Below, one piece after another: positions 44,913 through 54,618 of a DNA stretch of 64,000 nucleotides. The translations under genes and the position numbers were made by a program. The stretch is taken from NCBI GenBank assembly GCA_021836225.1, contig JAKBJA010000026.1, positions 59,834 to 123,833 on the forward strand, given 5' to 3'. Source of the stretch: Pseudomonadota bacterium (GTDB taxonomy: Bacteria; Pseudomonadota; Gammaproteobacteria; Burkholderiales; Thiobacillaceae). Under the pieces are notes generated by a model. It did not search any database. It worked only from the letters and a program-made list of their open reading frames with translations, and was not told the DNA's origin. The stretch's first letter is position 1; every line of letters begins with the position of its first letter.

Positions 44913-45992
44913 ATGCAAACCCTCACCGTCGATCTTGGCGACCGCTCCTATCCTATCCACATCGGATCCGGCCTGCTGGCCCAAGCCGGGCTGATCGTCT
45001 CCCATCTGGCGCAGAAGCGCGTTATGGTGGTGACCAACACCACGGTGGCTCCACTGTATCTGGCGCAGCTGACGGCGACGCTGGAAGGCGCCGGGGTGAA
45101 GGTGGCGAACGTGGTGCTGCCGGACGGCGAGGCCTACAAGAACTGGGAGACGCTGAATCTGATTTTCGATGCGCTGCTGACCCAGCGTGCCGAGCGCAAG
45201 ACTACGCTGATTGCGCTGGGCGGCGGCGTCATCGGCGACATGACCGGCTTCGCGGCGGCAAGTTATCAGCGCGGCGTGCCCTTCATCCAGATTCCCACCA
45301 CGCTGTTGTCGCAGGTCGATTCCTCGGTGGGCGGCAAGACCGGGATCAACCATCCCCTCGGCAAGAACATGATCGGCGCGTTCTACCAGCCGAAGGTGGT
45401 GCTGGCCGATACCGACACCCTGAAGACCCTGCCCGCGCGTGAGCTGTCGGCCGGGCTTGCCGAGGTGATCAAGTACGGCCTGGTCTGGGACGCCGACTTC
45501 CTCGCCTGGCTGGAAGCCAACATGGACAAGCTGCGCGCGCTCGACCCGGCGGCGATCACTCATGCGATCTACCGTTCCTGTGAAATCAAGGCGCAGGTGG
45601 TGGGGCAGGACGAGCGTGAAGGCGGCATCCGTGCCATCCTCAATCTGGGCCACACCTTCGGTCACGCGATCGAAACCGGCATGGGCTACGGTAACTGGCT
45701 GCACGGCGAGGCGGTAGGGGCCGGCATGGTGATGGCGGCGCAAACCTCGCAGCGGCTGGGCTGGCTTTCCGAAGCGGACGTTGCGCGAACCCGCGCGCTG
45801 ATCCACGCGGCCGGGCTGCCGGATGTCGCGCCCGATCTGGGTGTGGATACGTACCTGGAATACATGGGCCACGACAAGAAGGTCGAGGGCGGCAAAATGC
45901 GTTTCGTGCTGCTGAAAAAACCGGGCGAAGCGGTGATCACAGCCGACGTGCCGATCGATGTGCTGACCGGCGTGCTCACTGCGCCACACTGA
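44913..45992 (+). CDS. aroB: 3-Dehydroquinate synthase
   Basis: A 359-residue enzyme of the shikimate pathway that converts DAHP to 3-dehydroquinate with NAD and a divalent metal. [41 protein letters not shown] and [20 protein letters not shown] are family signatures, and the metal His residues are in [12 protein letters not shown] and [10 protein letters not shown]. The ATG at 44913 gives the canonical N-terminus [15 protein letters not shown]; longer readings add unrelated sequence. dgt follows 10 bases later. aroK, the common upstream partner in Betaproteobacteria, is absent; the polysaccharide locus lies there instead. Confidence 0.97.
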   Translation: MQTLTVDLGDRSYPIHIGSGLLAQAGLIVSHLAQKRVMVVTNTTVAPLYLAQLTATLEGAGVKVANVVLPDGEAYKNWETLNLIFDALLTQRAERKTTLIALGGGVIGDMTGFAAASYQRGVPFIQIPTTLLSQVDSSVGGKTGINHPLGKNMIGAFYQPKVVLADTDTLKTLPARELSAGLAEVIKYGLVWDADFLAWLEANMDKLRALDPAAITHAIYRSCEIKAQVVGQDEREGGIRAILNLGHTFGHAIETGMGYGNWLHGEAVGAGMVMAAQTSQRLGWLSEADVARTRALIHAAGLPDVAPDLGVDTYLEYMGHDKKVEGGKMRFVLLKKPGEAVITADVPIDVLTGVLTAPH

Positions 45993-46002
45993 AGGAGACT
46001 TG

Positions 46003-47133
46003 ATGGAACCGTCGTTCGCATCCTACGCAGCGCATTCCACTCAATCCCGCGGTCGCCAGCACGCCGAACCGCCCGCCGCGCCACGCTCCGAATTCCAGCG
46101 TGACCGCGACCGCATCATTCACTCCACCGCGTTCCGGCGGCTCGAATACAAGACCCAGGTGTTCGTGAACCACGAGGGCGACCTGTTCCGCACCCGCCTC
46201 ACCCACAGTATCGAGGTCGCGCAGATCGGCCGCACCATTGCGCGCCTGCTGAACCTAAACGAAGATCTGGTGGAGGCGGTGGCGCTGGCGCACGACCTCG
46301 GCCACACGCCTTTCGGCCATGCGGGACAGGATGCGCTGAATGCCTGCATGCGCGAACATGGCGGCTTCGAGCACAACCTGCAATCGCTGCGCGTGGTCGA
46401 CCTCCTGGAAGAGCGCTATGCCGAATTCGAGGGCTTGAACCTCACCTTCGAGGCGCGCGAGGGCATCCTCAAGCATTGCGCGCTGAGTAATGCGGAAAGA
46501 CTCGGTGCGGTGGGTGAACGCTTCCTGAACAAGCAGCAGCCTTCACTGGAGGCGCAGATCGCCAACCTGGCGGACGAAATCGCCTACAACAACCATGATG
46601 TCGACGACGGCCTGCGCTCCGGGCTGATCACGCTGGAGCAGTTGAGCGAAGTGCAGATCTTTGCCCGCCACCTCGCCGAGGTGCGCGCGAAATACCCGAA
46701 TTTGCAGGGGCGCCGCGTGGTGACCGAAACCGTGCGCCGCATCATCAACACGCTGATCCTCGACCTGGTGAATACCACGCGGACGAATATCGAGAACAGC
46801 GGCGTGCAGACCCTCGCCGAGGTGCGTGCTGCGCCCCCGCTGGCGGCCTTCAGTCCGGCGCTGCTCGACGAGCACCGTGAACTCAAGCGTTTCCTGTTGC
46901 GCCACCTGTATCGCCATTACAAGGTGGCACGCATGAGCGCCAAGGCGGGCCGCATCATCAGCGATCTTTACACGGCCTTCACCGGCGATGCCCGTCTGCT
47001 GCCGCCCGAGCATCAGGCGCGCGAATCGCTCGAAGGCGCGCGCGCGGTGGCCGATTACATTGCCGGGATGACCGACCGCTACGCCATGCGCGAACACCGG
47101 CGGATTTTTGCGGTGGAAGAGATTTACGGCTGA
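46003..47133 (+). CDS. dgt: dGTP triphosphohydrolase-like HD protein
   Basis: A 376-residue HD-domain protein that hydrolyses dGTP or related dNTPs to nucleoside and triphosphate. [36 protein letters not shown] and [19 protein letters not shown] are the diagnostic motifs, the last with the metal-binding H-D pair. The ATG at 46003 follows GAAGGAGAC. Its position after aroB is the usual one in Betaproteobacteria. Confidence 0.95.
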   Translation: MEPSFASYAAHSTQSRGRQHAEPPAAPRSEFQRDRDRIIHSTAFRRLEYKTQVFVNHEGDLFRTRLTHSIEVAQIGRTIARLLNLNEDLVEAVALAHDLGHTPFGHAGQDALNACMREHGGFEHNLQSLRVVDLLEERYAEFEGLNLTFEAREGILKHCALSNAERLGAVGERFLNKQQPSLEAQIANLADEIAYNNHDVDDGLRSGLITLEQLSEVQIFARHLAEVRAKYPNLQGRRVVTETVRRIINTLILDLVNTTRTNIENSGVQTLAEVRAAPPLAAFSPALLDEHRELKRFLLRHLYRHYKVARMSAKAGRIISDLYTAFTGDARLLPPEHQARESLEGARAVADYIAGMTDRYAMREHRRIFAVEEIYG

Positions 47134-47308
47134 CCCGGCTTCGCCAAACCACACGTCCCAGGGCGGACCTGCCAAAATCGGCCCTCGCTGCGACGTCCTG
47201 TCCAACTCCCCCAATCTGTCAGCATTTTGTAAACGATTGGTCGCGGGCCCTGCCTGACTGGATTCACGCAAACCGTGCTGGAACTGGGCTTGTGGCGTTT
47301 TCCATGGT

Positions 47309-47324
47309 TGGCACGCTTGCTGCA
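47309..47324 (+). promoter_or_regulatory. Candidate sigma-54 promoter of the rhodanese gene
   Basis: TGGCACGCTTGCTGCA matches the -24/-12 form with GG and GC spaced ten bases apart; the T preceding the -12 GC is kept, but one base differs from the TTGC consensus. It lies 38 bases before the rhodanese ATG. The gene stands alone with a 229-base upstream gap, so its own promoter is expected. Visual match only. Confidence 0.35.
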
Positions 47325-47362
47325 CAGGCAGACTCATCTGTATTTCAACCCAGGAGAAATGG

Positions 47363-48238
47363 ATGAGCGTACTGATCGAACCCGCCGCCCTTCAGGCCGC
47401 GATGGCGAGCGAGCCCATGGTGATTATCGATACCCGTGACCCGGGCGTGTATGCCCAAGGGCACCTGCCCGGTGCGGTGAATCTGCGCGAGATTTTCACC
47501 TATTTGGCGACCAGCGATCCGGACGGCCTGGAGGCCATGAAGGAGAAGTTTGCCGAGGCGTTCGGGGCGGCCGGCCTGTCGGGCAGGGAAACGGCCGTGC
47601 TGTACGAGGATGCCATGAACACAGGCTTCGGCCAGTCGTGCCGCGGCTATTTCATCCTCAGCTATCTTGGCTATCCAAGAATCAAGGTGCTGCATGGCGG
47701 CTATCAGGCCTGGCTGGCCGCGGGCCTGCCGGCCAGCACGGAGACAGTGACGCCGGCTCCGGCAAGTTTCCCGGCAGGCACGTCGACCGACGTGATGGTG
47801 GACAAGGATGCGATGCTCGCGGCAGTGAAGTCCGGCAGCGCGACGCTGCTCGACGTGCGCGACGTCGACGAATGGATAGGTGCGAGTTCGTCGCCCTATG
47901 GTCCGGACTTCTGCCCGCGCAAGGGTCGCATTCCCAACGCGCGCTGGATCGAGTGGTATCGCCTGATGAAGCCGGGTGCCGATGGCCCGGTGTTCAAGGC
48001 CGGCCCCGAGGTGCTGGCTGAATGCCTGACTGCCGGCATCATGCCGGAGACGCCGGTGATCGTGTATTGCTTCAAGGGTGCGCGCGCATCCAATACCTTC
48101 CTCATCCTCAAGGAGGCCGGTATCCGGAACGTGAAGATCTATTTCGGCTCGTGGAACGAGTGGTCGCGCGATCCGTCGCTGCCGATCGAGGAGGGTTTCC
48201 CGCAACGGGCCGCGGCAGCTTTCGCCGAGGCCGCCTGA
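47363..48238 (+). CDS. Two-domain thiosulfate sulfurtransferase (rhodanese)
   Basis: A 291-residue protein with tandem rhodanese domains. The first domain (about 1-130) has IIDTRDPGVYAQGHLPGAVN and an inactive loop. The second (about 145-285) has LLDVRDVDEWIGASSSPYG and the active-site loop VIVYCFKGARAS with Cys236. Rhodaneses move sulfane sulfur from thiosulfate or persulfides to thiol acceptors. The ATG at 47363 follows AGGAG. There is no signal peptide. The gene is separated from both neighbours. The loop CFKGAR differs from the classic CRKGVT, so the donor may not be thiosulfate. Confidence 0.9.
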   Translation: MSVLIEPAALQAAMASEPMVIIDTRDPGVYAQGHLPGAVNLREIFTYLATSDPDGLEAMKEKFAEAFGAAGLSGRETAVLYEDAMNTGFGQSCRGYFILSYLGYPRIKVLHGGYQAWLAAGLPASTETVTPAPASFPAGTSTDVMVDKDAMLAAVKSGSATLLDVRDVDEWIGASSSPYGPDFCPRKGRIPNARWIEWYRLMKPGADGPVFKAGPEVLAECLTAGIMPETPVIVYCFKGARASNTFLILKEAGIRNVKIYFGSWNEWSRDPSLPIEEGFPQRAAAAFAEAA

Positions 48239-48317
48239 CGGGGCGGATTCACGGCGGGGGTGGCGGAGGGCGGCATTTTCTTCGCCCACATGGCAGCGTA
48301 TCCGATCCCCGGCTGAT

Positions 48318-49010
48318 TCAGTCGCCCGGCGGCAGGGTGCGCGCCGCCACCCAGCACGTCACCTCGCGTGCCCCCGCCCGTTTCAATGTCGCGGCCAGTT
48401 CGTCGAGACTGGTCCCGGTGGTCATCACGTCGTCGATCAGTGCAATGCGTTGCCCCCGCACGTCACCCGAACACGCAAATGCGCCGCGCAGATTGCGGCG
48501 TCGGGCATCGTGTTTGAGTCCCATCTGCGGCGGCGTGTCGCGGATGCGCTGGCAACTGGCGGTATCGAGCGGCAGGTCCAGTCGTTTTGACACTTCGCGG
48601 GCGATTTCGGTGGCGTGGTTGAAGCCACGCTCACGCACGCGTTTCGCATGCAAGGGCATGGCGATCAGGCGGTCCGGAGCCGGGGTGCCTTCCACCGCGT
48701 GGGCGAGGCACTCGCCCAGCGCCGGCGCGATGGCAAGCCGGCCATGATATTTCAGGCGCGGGATCAGGCGGTCGAGGGGGAAGGCATAACCCAGTGCAGC
48801 AACCGTGCGCTCAAACGCAGGCGGACGTTTGAGGCAGGCGCCGCAGATCTGCCCGAGCAGGGTGGGGGTGGCACACTGCGGGCACTGGGGCTGCGTGTGC
48901 CAGGGCAGATCGACCAGGCAGGCGGTACACATCTGCCCCGCGCCGCTCACGTCCCCGCACAGGAGGCAGTTTCGCGGAAGGATGTGATTAAAAATTAACC
49001 GGATGTTCAA
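48318..49010 (-). CDS. comF: ComF family protein (phosphoribosyltransferase-like)
   Basis: A 230-residue protein. The N-terminus has Cys pairs of a zinc-ribbon type (CLLCGD, CTAC, CPQC, CGAC). The C-terminal half is a phosphoribosyltransferase fold with AKRVRERGFNHATEIAREV and the PRPP loop IALIDDVMTTGTSLDEL. ComF supports DNA uptake in naturally competent bacteria. It points away from the biotin genes. Confidence 0.93.
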   Translation of the reverse strand: MNIRLIFNHILPRNCLLCGDVSGAGQMCTACLVDLPWHTQPQCPQCATPTLLGQICGACLKRPPAFERTVAALGYAFPLDRLIPRLKYHGRLAIAPALGECLAHAVEGTPAPDRLIAMPLHAKRVRERGFNHATEIAREVSKRLDLPLDTASCQRIRDTPPQMGLKHDARRRNLRGAFACSGDVRGQRIALIDDVMTTGTSLDELAATLKRAGAREVTCWVAARTLPPGD

Positions 49011-49063
49011 TTTTCGAACCGACCAAAATTGACAGGAAGTGGCCCCTCCTCGAAAATAGTGCC

Positions 49064-49522
49064 ATGAAAGCCAAACGCGTCATTACCGCTTCGTCTTCCC
49101 GCTTCGCCGCACAACTGTTCAATCTCATCACCGTCGCGGTGCTGCTGATTTCGCTGACGGCCCTGTTGCTGGGCAAGCTGCTCGCCAGCCAGAAAATCGG
49201 CTTCCTGCCTTTGGTTCTGTCGCTGCCACCGGTGATGATCTGGCTGGGCGCATCGATTTTCGTCTATGCCAGTATCGCGCATCATCCCAATTCGCGCACG
49301 GTGCATTACAACAAGTGGGCAGGCTACCGCTATTACGGCGTGATGGGCAGTCTGGTGGTGTTCGGCCAGCCGCTCTATGACCTGCTGGGCGGCTGGCAGG
49401 GGCTGATGCTGGTTCTGGGATTCGCGGTGGTGGTGATCGTGCCGTGGGCGTTGTTTGACATTTACCGGGCCGCGCGCGAGCCGTGGCAGGACATGACCAT
49501 CGAGGTGGCTATTAATGAATGA
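49064..49522 (+). CDS. Small conserved membrane protein upstream of bioB
   Basis: A 152-residue protein with four hydrophobic segments (about 16-38, 48-70, 88-108 and 112-132). [20 protein letters not shown] lies between the second and third. I do not recognise a domain with a known function. Its end overlaps the bioB start by 8 bases, so it is likely the first gene of the biotin transcript. A role in biotin or precursor transport cannot be excluded but has no direct support. Confidence 0.75.
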   Translation: MKAKRVITASSSRFAAQLFNLITVAVLLISLTALLLGKLLASQKIGFLPLVLSLPPVMIWLGASIFVYASIAHHPNSRTVHYNKWAGYRYYGVMGSLVVFGQPLYDLLGGWQGLMLVLGFAVVVIVPWALFDIYRAAREPWQDMTIEVAINE

Positions 49523-50468
49523 CATGATTCAACCCGTGGTGCGTCGTTCGGTGGCCGACATCGAAGCACTGTTCGCGCTACCGTTCGCCGACCTGATGTT
49601 CCGGGCGCAGACGGTGCATCGCGAGCACTTCGATCCCAACAAGGTGCAACTCTCCACCCTGCTGTCGGTCAAGACCGGCGGCTGTTCCGAAGACTGCGGT
49701 TATTGTCCGCAGTCGGCGCGCTACGACGCCGGCGTCGAGAATCAGGGCTTGCTCGATCTCGACGACGTGCTCAAGGCCGCCAAGGCCGCCAAGGCCGCGG
49801 GCGCCTCGCGCTTCTGCATGGGGGCGGCCTGGCGCGGGCCGAAGCAGCGCGACCTCGAGCCGGTGCTCGAGATGGTGCGCTCAGTGCGCGCGCTGGGGCT
49901 GGAAACCTGCGCAACCCTGGGCATGCTGAAGGACGGCCAGGCCGAGCAGTTGAAGGAGGCCGGCCTCGACTACTACAATCACAACCTCGACACCGCGCCC
50001 GAGTTCTACGGTGAGATCATCACCACCCGCGAGTACCAGGATCGCCTCGATACCCTGGAACGCGTGCGCCATGCCGACCTGCACGTATGCTGCGGCGGCA
50101 TCGTCGGCATGGGCGAATCGCGCGCCCAGCGCGCCGGCTTGATCGCACAGCTCGCGAGCCTTGATCCGCAACCGGAATCGGTGCCGATCAACCTGCTGGT
50201 GCAGGTCGAGGGCACGCCGCTCGCCGGCACCGAGGCGCTCGATCCGCTGGAATTCGTGCGTACCATCGCGGTGGCGCGCATCTGCATGCCGAAGAGCTTC
50301 GTGCGCCTGTCGGCCGGCCGCCAGCAGATGAGCGACGCGGTGCAGGCGCTGTGCTTCCTCGCCGGCGCCAATTCGATTTTCTACGGCGAAAAGCTGCTCA
50401 CCACCGGCAACCCGGAATGGGAACGCGACCAGCGCCTGTTCGACAACCTGGGCCTGACGGCGTTGTGA
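49515..50468 (+). CDS. bioB: Biotin synthase
   Basis: A 317-residue radical-SAM enzyme that inserts sulfur into dethiobiotin. The SAM-cluster motif is CSEDCGYC with Cys57, Cys61 and Cys64. [11 protein letters not shown] appears as [20 protein letters not shown], and [20 protein letters not shown] and [15 protein letters not shown] are further signatures. The chain contains three tandem KAA units (49773-49799). First of five biotin genes joined by overlaps. Confidence 0.98.
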   Translation: MNDMIQPVVRRSVADIEALFALPFADLMFRAQTVHREHFDPNKVQLSTLLSVKTGGCSEDCGYCPQSARYDAGVENQGLLDLDDVLKAAKAAKAAGASRFCMGAAWRGPKQRDLEPVLEMVRSVRALGLETCATLGMLKDGQAEQLKEAGLDYYNHNLDTAPEFYGEIITTREYQDRLDTLERVRHADLHVCCGGIVGMGESRAQRAGLIAQLASLDPQPESVPINLLVQVEGTPLAGTEALDPLEFVRTIAVARICMPKSFVRLSAGRQQMSDAVQALCFLAGANSIFYGEKLLTTGNPEWERDQRLFDNLGLTAL

Positions 50469-51625
50469 ACCACCCCGCGCTGACCCGCCTGCAGCAGGGG
50501 CTGGCGGCGCTGAAGGCCGATCATCTCGAGCGGCGGCGCCTGCTGCTCGACGGCGCTCAGGGTACCCACGTAACCATCGATGGCCGCCGCGTCGTTTCCT
50601 TCTGCAGCAACGACTATCTCGGTCTCGCCGCCGATCCGGCGCTGATCCAGGCCGCGCACGCCGCGCTGGACCAGTGCGGCGTCGGCGCGGGCGCAGCGCA
50701 TCTCATTACCGGCCACCATCGTTTCCATCACGATTTCGAAGCTGCGTTCGCGCGCTTCGTCGGCAAGCCGGCGGCGCTGCTGTTTTCCACCGGCTACATG
50801 GCCAACCTTGCGGTGCTCACCGCGCTGGTCGGGCGCCACGGCGAGATCTTCGCCGACAAACTCAACCACGCCTCGCTGGTCGACGCGGCGCAGCTGTCCG
50901 GCGCGCGCTTCACCCGCTATCGCCACGGCGACCTCGCCCAGCTTGAGTCGCGATTGGCGAACAGTCCGGCACAGGACAAAGTCATCGCCTCCGATCTGGT
51001 ATTCAGCATGGATGGCGACATGGCACCGGTCGACGCGCTGCTCGATCTGGCCGAACGCTACGACGCCTGGCTCTACCTCGACGACGCACACGGCTTCGGC
51101 GTGCTGAACGACGGCCGTGGCGGGTTGACCGAACGCGCGCGAGCAAGCGACCGCGTGATCTATCTGGCCACGCTGGGCAAGGCCGCGGGTGTATCGGGTG
51201 CCGCGGTGGCGGCGCACGCAAGCGTGATCGACTGGCTGATCCAGAAGGCGCGTCCCTACATCTACACTACCGCCTTGCCGCCGCTGCTGGCTGCATGCCT
51301 GCTGGAAAGCCTGCACCAGGTCGAGGCGGGCGACGCGCGGCGCGAGCGGCTGCGCAGTCATATCGCGCAGCTGCGCGAAGGCCTGGCTGATCTGAAGCTG
51401 GGCACACTGATGCCGTCTACCACGCCGATCCAGCCGCTCGTGATCGGCGCGAATGCCGATGCGGTGCGGCTGTCGCAGGCCTTGCTTCAGCGCAGCCTGC
51501 TGGTGCCGGCTATCCGCACCCCGACGGTCCCCGCCGGCACGGCGCGCCTGCGCATCACGCTGTCGGCAGCGCACAGCGGCGACGACGTCGCGCAACTCAT
51601 CGAGGCGCTGCATGCTGTCGCCTAA
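50465..51625 (+). CDS. bioF: 8-Amino-7-oxononanoate synthase
   Basis: A 386-residue PLP enzyme that condenses pimeloyl-ACP/CoA with alanine. [40 protein letters not shown] and [16 protein letters not shown] are typical, and the PLP Lys239 is in [15 protein letters not shown]. The start is GTG at 50465, overlapping the bioB stop as GTGA. The longer frame reading into bioB is discarded. Confidence 0.97.
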   Translation: MNHPALTRLQQGLAALKADHLERRRLLLDGAQGTHVTIDGRRVVSFCSNDYLGLAADPALIQAAHAALDQCGVGAGAAHLITGHHRFHHDFEAAFARFVGKPAALLFSTGYMANLAVLTALVGRHGEIFADKLNHASLVDAAQLSGARFTRYRHGDLAQLESRLANSPAQDKVIASDLVFSMDGDMAPVDALLDLAERYDAWLYLDDAHGFGVLNDGRGGLTERARASDRVIYLATLGKAAGVSGAAVAAHASVIDWLIQKARPYIYTTALPPLLAACLLESLHQVEAGDARRERLRSHIAQLREGLADLKLGTLMPSTTPIQPLVIGANADAVRLSQALLQRSLLVPAIRTPTVPAGTARLRITLSAAHSGDDVAQLIEALHAVA

Positions 51626-52358
51626 ACCCATACTCGCGCTGCTGCACGGCTGGGGCATGAACGCCCGCGTGTTCGATGCATTGGCCACACGATTGGCTGA
51701 CGATTTCGAGGTGCGCGCGCTCGACCTGCCCGGCCATGGCGGGCGCGACGCGCTGGCGGTCAACACCCTTCAAAGCTGGGCGGACGATCTGACACAGCAG
51801 TTGCCGGAGGGCGCCACGGTGCTGGGCTGGTCACTCGGCGGGCAGGTGGCGATGCGCGCTGCGCTCGATCACCCGCACAAAATTACGCGCCTGATCCTGC
51901 TGGCCTCGACGCCGCGATTCGTCATGGCGGAGGATTGGCAACACGGTATGGCCACCGCCGATCTGCAGGACTTCGGCATGGCACTGATGGCCGATCCGCA
52001 AGCCACACTTTTGCGCTTCCTCAGCCTGCAGACGCGCGGCATGCCCGGGCAGAAAGCGCTGCTGCAGCAATTGAGGAAGACGCTGCTGGCCGCGCCGGAG
52101 GCAGACGGCGAAGCGCTGGCCGCCGGGTTGGCGATCCTGTGCGATACGGACTTGCGGTTGGAACTACCTCGACTGACGCAACCGACCCTGGTGCTGCACG
52201 GTGCGCTCGACACGCTCACTCCGGCTGGTGCCGGCGCCTGGCTCGCCGAAATGCTGCCTGCCGCACGGCATCTCGAATTGGCGCGTGCCGCGCACGCGCC
52301 GCATTTGTCGCATGGCGAGGACGTCGCCGCTGCAATCGAGCGGTTTGCTCATGACTGA
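51612..52358 (+). CDS. bioH: Pimeloyl-ACP methyl ester esterase
   Basis: A 248-residue alpha/beta hydrolase. LLHGWGMNARVFDALA provides the oxyanion loop and VLGWSLGGQVAMRAALD the nucleophile Ser; the late His is in RAAHAPHLSHGEDV. BioH releases the methyl group from pimeloyl-ACP methyl ester made with BioC. The ATG at 51612 overlaps bioF by 14 bases. The position between bioF and bioC supports BioH over a general esterase. Confidence 0.94.
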   Translation: MLSPKPILALLHGWGMNARVFDALATRLADDFEVRALDLPGHGGRDALAVNTLQSWADDLTQQLPEGATVLGWSLGGQVAMRAALDHPHKITRLILLASTPRFVMAEDWQHGMATADLQDFGMALMADPQATLLRFLSLQTRGMPGQKALLQQLRKTLLAAPEADGEALAAGLAILCDTDLRLELPRLTQPTLVLHGALDTLTPAGAGAWLAEMLPAARHLELARAAHAPHLSHGEDVAAAIERFAHD

Positions 52359-53271
52359 CGTCGAACTCGATTTCGCCGAAGTCCGGCGGGCCTTCGACCA
52401 TGCCGCCGCCAGCTACGACGCGCACGCGGTGCTGCAGCGCGAGGTGTGTGACCGCCTGCTGGAACGCCTTGATTTCATGACGCTGCAGCCTAAACGCGTG
52501 CTGGATGTCGGCACCGGTACCGGCTACGGCCTGGCGCATCTGCGCGTGCGTTATCCGGCTGCCGAACTGTGTGCACTCGACATTGCTCCGGCCATGTTGA
52601 ACGCCGCCCGCGCACGTCTGCCACAGCCGACGTGGGCGCAGCGCGCACTGACGCGCTTCTCGTCCTCGCCGTTCCAGGCTGCGCACATGGTGTGCGCGGA
52701 CATGGGGCGCCTGCCGCTTGCGGCCAACAGCATGAACCTCGTCTGGTCGAGCCTGGCGCTGCAATGGGCGCATGATCTGGAAACCACGCTGAAAGGGTTT
52801 CATCGGGTGCTGGCACCGGGTGGGCTGCTGATCTTTGCCACGTTCGGCCCCGACACCCTGAGGGAATTGCGCGCTGCATTCTCAGCCATCGACGATGCGC
52901 CGCATGTGAATCGCTTCATCGACCTGCATGACATCGGAGACATGCTCATCCACGCCGGTTTTTCGAGTCCGGTGATGGAAATGGAGATACTGACGCTGAC
53001 CTATGCCGACCTCAAAACCCTGATGCGCGACCTCAAGGGGATCGGCGCGCACAACGCGGCAATAACGCGGCGTCGCGGTCTGCTGGGCAAGTCGGCGTGG
53101 TCGCGGCTCGAACAGGCGTATGAGACGCAACGTCTGGAAGGCCGCCTGCCGGCTACCTTCGAAGTGATCTATGGCCACGCTTGGGCAGGCGACAAGATGC
53201 AACGGGAAGACGGCCGGCAGGTAATCCAGTTCAACGTCGGCGAGCGTCGCCGCAAATTGGGTCTGGCATGA
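52351..53271 (+). CDS. bioC: Malonyl-ACP O-methyltransferase
   Basis: A 306-residue SAM-dependent methyltransferase that caps malonyl-ACP for pimelate synthesis. AFDHAAASYDAHAVLQREV is the BioC N-terminal signature; VLDVGTGTGYGLAHLRVRYP is motif I and NLVWSSLALQWAHDLETTLK a typical BioC segment. The ATG at 52351 overlaps the bioH stop by 8 bases. It is slightly longer than the 250-residue E. coli protein, as in other Betaproteobacteria. Confidence 0.95.
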   Translation: MTDVELDFAEVRRAFDHAAASYDAHAVLQREVCDRLLERLDFMTLQPKRVLDVGTGTGYGLAHLRVRYPAAELCALDIAPAMLNAARARLPQPTWAQRALTRFSSSPFQAAHMVCADMGRLPLAANSMNLVWSSLALQWAHDLETTLKGFHRVLAPGGLLIFATFGPDTLRELRAAFSAIDDAPHVNRFIDLHDIGDMLIHAGFSSPVMEMEILTLTYADLKTLMRDLKGIGAHNAAITRRRGLLGKSAWSRLEQAYETQRLEGRLPATFEVIYGHAWAGDKMQREDGRQVIQFNVGERRRKLGLA

Positions 53272-53948
53272 GCGCGCGCGGGCTGTTCGTGACGGGAACC
53301 GACACCGGCGTGGGCAAGACGCGGGTGGCGGTGGCGTTGATCCAGTCGCTGCGCGCGCAGGGGCTGCGCGTGGCGGCGATGAAGCCGGTATCGGCTGGCA
53401 GTGCGCCGGGCGAATTGAACGAAGATGTGATGGCGCTACGGCAGGCAGCCAATGTGATGGCCGACGTGCGCGATGTGAATCCCTACGCTTTCGAGCCTGC
53501 GATTGCACCGCACATCGCAGCGGAGCAGGCCGGCGTGCGGATCGATCTGGAAATGATCGTTGCTGCGTACGCGCGGCTCGCAACCGTGGCCGACGTGGTG
53601 GTGGTCGAAGGTGCGGGCGGCTGGCGGGTGCCACTGAACGAGCATGAGGACATGGCGGATCTGGCGCAACGGCTTGGCCTGCCGGTCGTGCTTGTGGTCG
53701 GACTTAGGCTCGGCTGTCTCAATCATGCATTGCTGACGGCTGAGTCGGTTGCTCGTCGGCGCCTGCCGTGGGCCGGCTGGGTCGGCAATCGCATCGACCC
53801 GGCGATGGCCTCTCAGACCGCCAACATTGCCGCATTGCGGGCGCGTCTGCCCGGTCCATGCCTGGGCGTGCAGGCCTTTTTTCCTGAGTCCGATCTGTCG
53901 ATGGGTGCGCCGCAATGGCTGATGCTGCCTAAAGAATTAGCATCTTAG
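53268..53948 (+). CDS. bioD: Dethiobiotin synthetase
   Basis: A 226-residue P-loop ATPase that closes the ureido ring of dethiobiotin. VTGTDTGVGKTRVAVALIQS is the P-loop, followed by MKPVSAG and VVVEGAGGWRVPLNEHEDMA. The ATG at 53268 overlaps the bioC stop as ATGA. Last gene of the biotin run. Confidence 0.97.
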   Translation: MSARGLFVTGTDTGVGKTRVAVALIQSLRAQGLRVAAMKPVSAGSAPGELNEDVMALRQAANVMADVRDVNPYAFEPAIAPHIAAEQAGVRIDLEMIVAAYARLATVADVVVVEGAGGWRVPLNEHEDMADLAQRLGLPVVLVVGLRLGCLNHALLTAESVARRRLPWAGWVGNRIDPAMASQTANIAALRARLPGPCLGVQAFFPESDLSMGAPQWLMLPKELAS

Positions 53949-54077
53949 AATAGTCGGGAATAACGATATTTTATAAATAAATCAATAAGTTAATACGATC
54001 GTACTGCTTGTTCAGGCGAGCGGCGTCGTGTTACTGTCTGCGACATATTGCCGCACGTGGTTTCCTCGGTTCCCTCT
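53949..54077 (+). promoter_or_regulatory. AT-rich leader before the cytochrome oxidase cluster
   Basis: The stretch right after bioD (about 53945-54005) is much more AT-rich than its surroundings (CGATATTTTATAAATAAATC) and is the likely promoter zone of the DUF2244-cox genes. I saw no clean terminator for the biotin genes in it. Exact -35/-10 boxes are not assigned. Confidence 0.4.
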
Positions 54078-54563
54078 ATGGAACAGATGAATACGGAAGA
54101 CTGTGAAGGTGTGTCAGCAGGCGCGTTTGTATTCCAATCCCGCCCTAACCATTCCTTGACGCACGGCCAGCAACGGTTCGTGTTCTGGAGTCTGGCGGCG
54201 GTGTGTCTTGCAACTTCGAGCGGCTTTGCGCTCCTGGGATACTGGCTGATCCTGCCGTTTGCCGGACTGGAGATTGGCCTTCTGGCATGGGCATTGGGGG
54301 CCCTGCGCAGCCAGGAAGGGGATTACGAAACGCTTACGATCGAAGGGGATGTGGTGGTGCTGGAATGGCATGCCGGCACAAATGGAGAGCGCCGCGAAAT
54401 GAATCGCCAGTGGGCGCGCGTGGTATGCGACTGCAGGACGCCAGGCAGAGACTGTCGTCTGAGCCTCAGTTCTCACGGTCGCGAAACGAAAGTCGGACAG
54501 TACCTGAGCGACGAGGCGCGGCTGCAACTGGCTGCAACGTTGCGCAGAAAGTTGCAGGCATAA
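54078..54563 (+). CDS. DUF2244 membrane protein
   Basis: A 161-residue protein with two adjacent membrane segments (about 36-55 and 58-78) and a soluble C-terminal domain containing EGDVVVLEWH and VGQYLSDEARLQLAATLRRK. It matches the DUF2244 family, often found before coxB in alpha- and betaproteobacteria. The role is unknown; oxidase assembly is inferred from position. The start at 54078 or 54087 (Met4) cannot be separated. Confidence 0.8.
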   Translation: MEQMNTEDCEGVSAGAFVFQSRPNHSLTHGQQRFVFWSLAAVCLATSSGFALLGYWLILPFAGLEIGLLAWALGALRSQEGDYETLTIEGDVVVLEWHAGTNGERREMNRQWARVVCDCRTPGRDCRLSLSSHGRETKVGQYLSDEARLQLAATLRRKLQA

Positions 54564-54618
54564 CGCAATAAGCGCCGCAACGACTACCCATAACAAAGTC
54601 GAGAGGACGGGGGACGCG

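Noticed and set aside
50381..51766. A 461-codon open frame on the - strand
   Set aside because: Antisense to bioF and bioH, which are certain; no domain visible.
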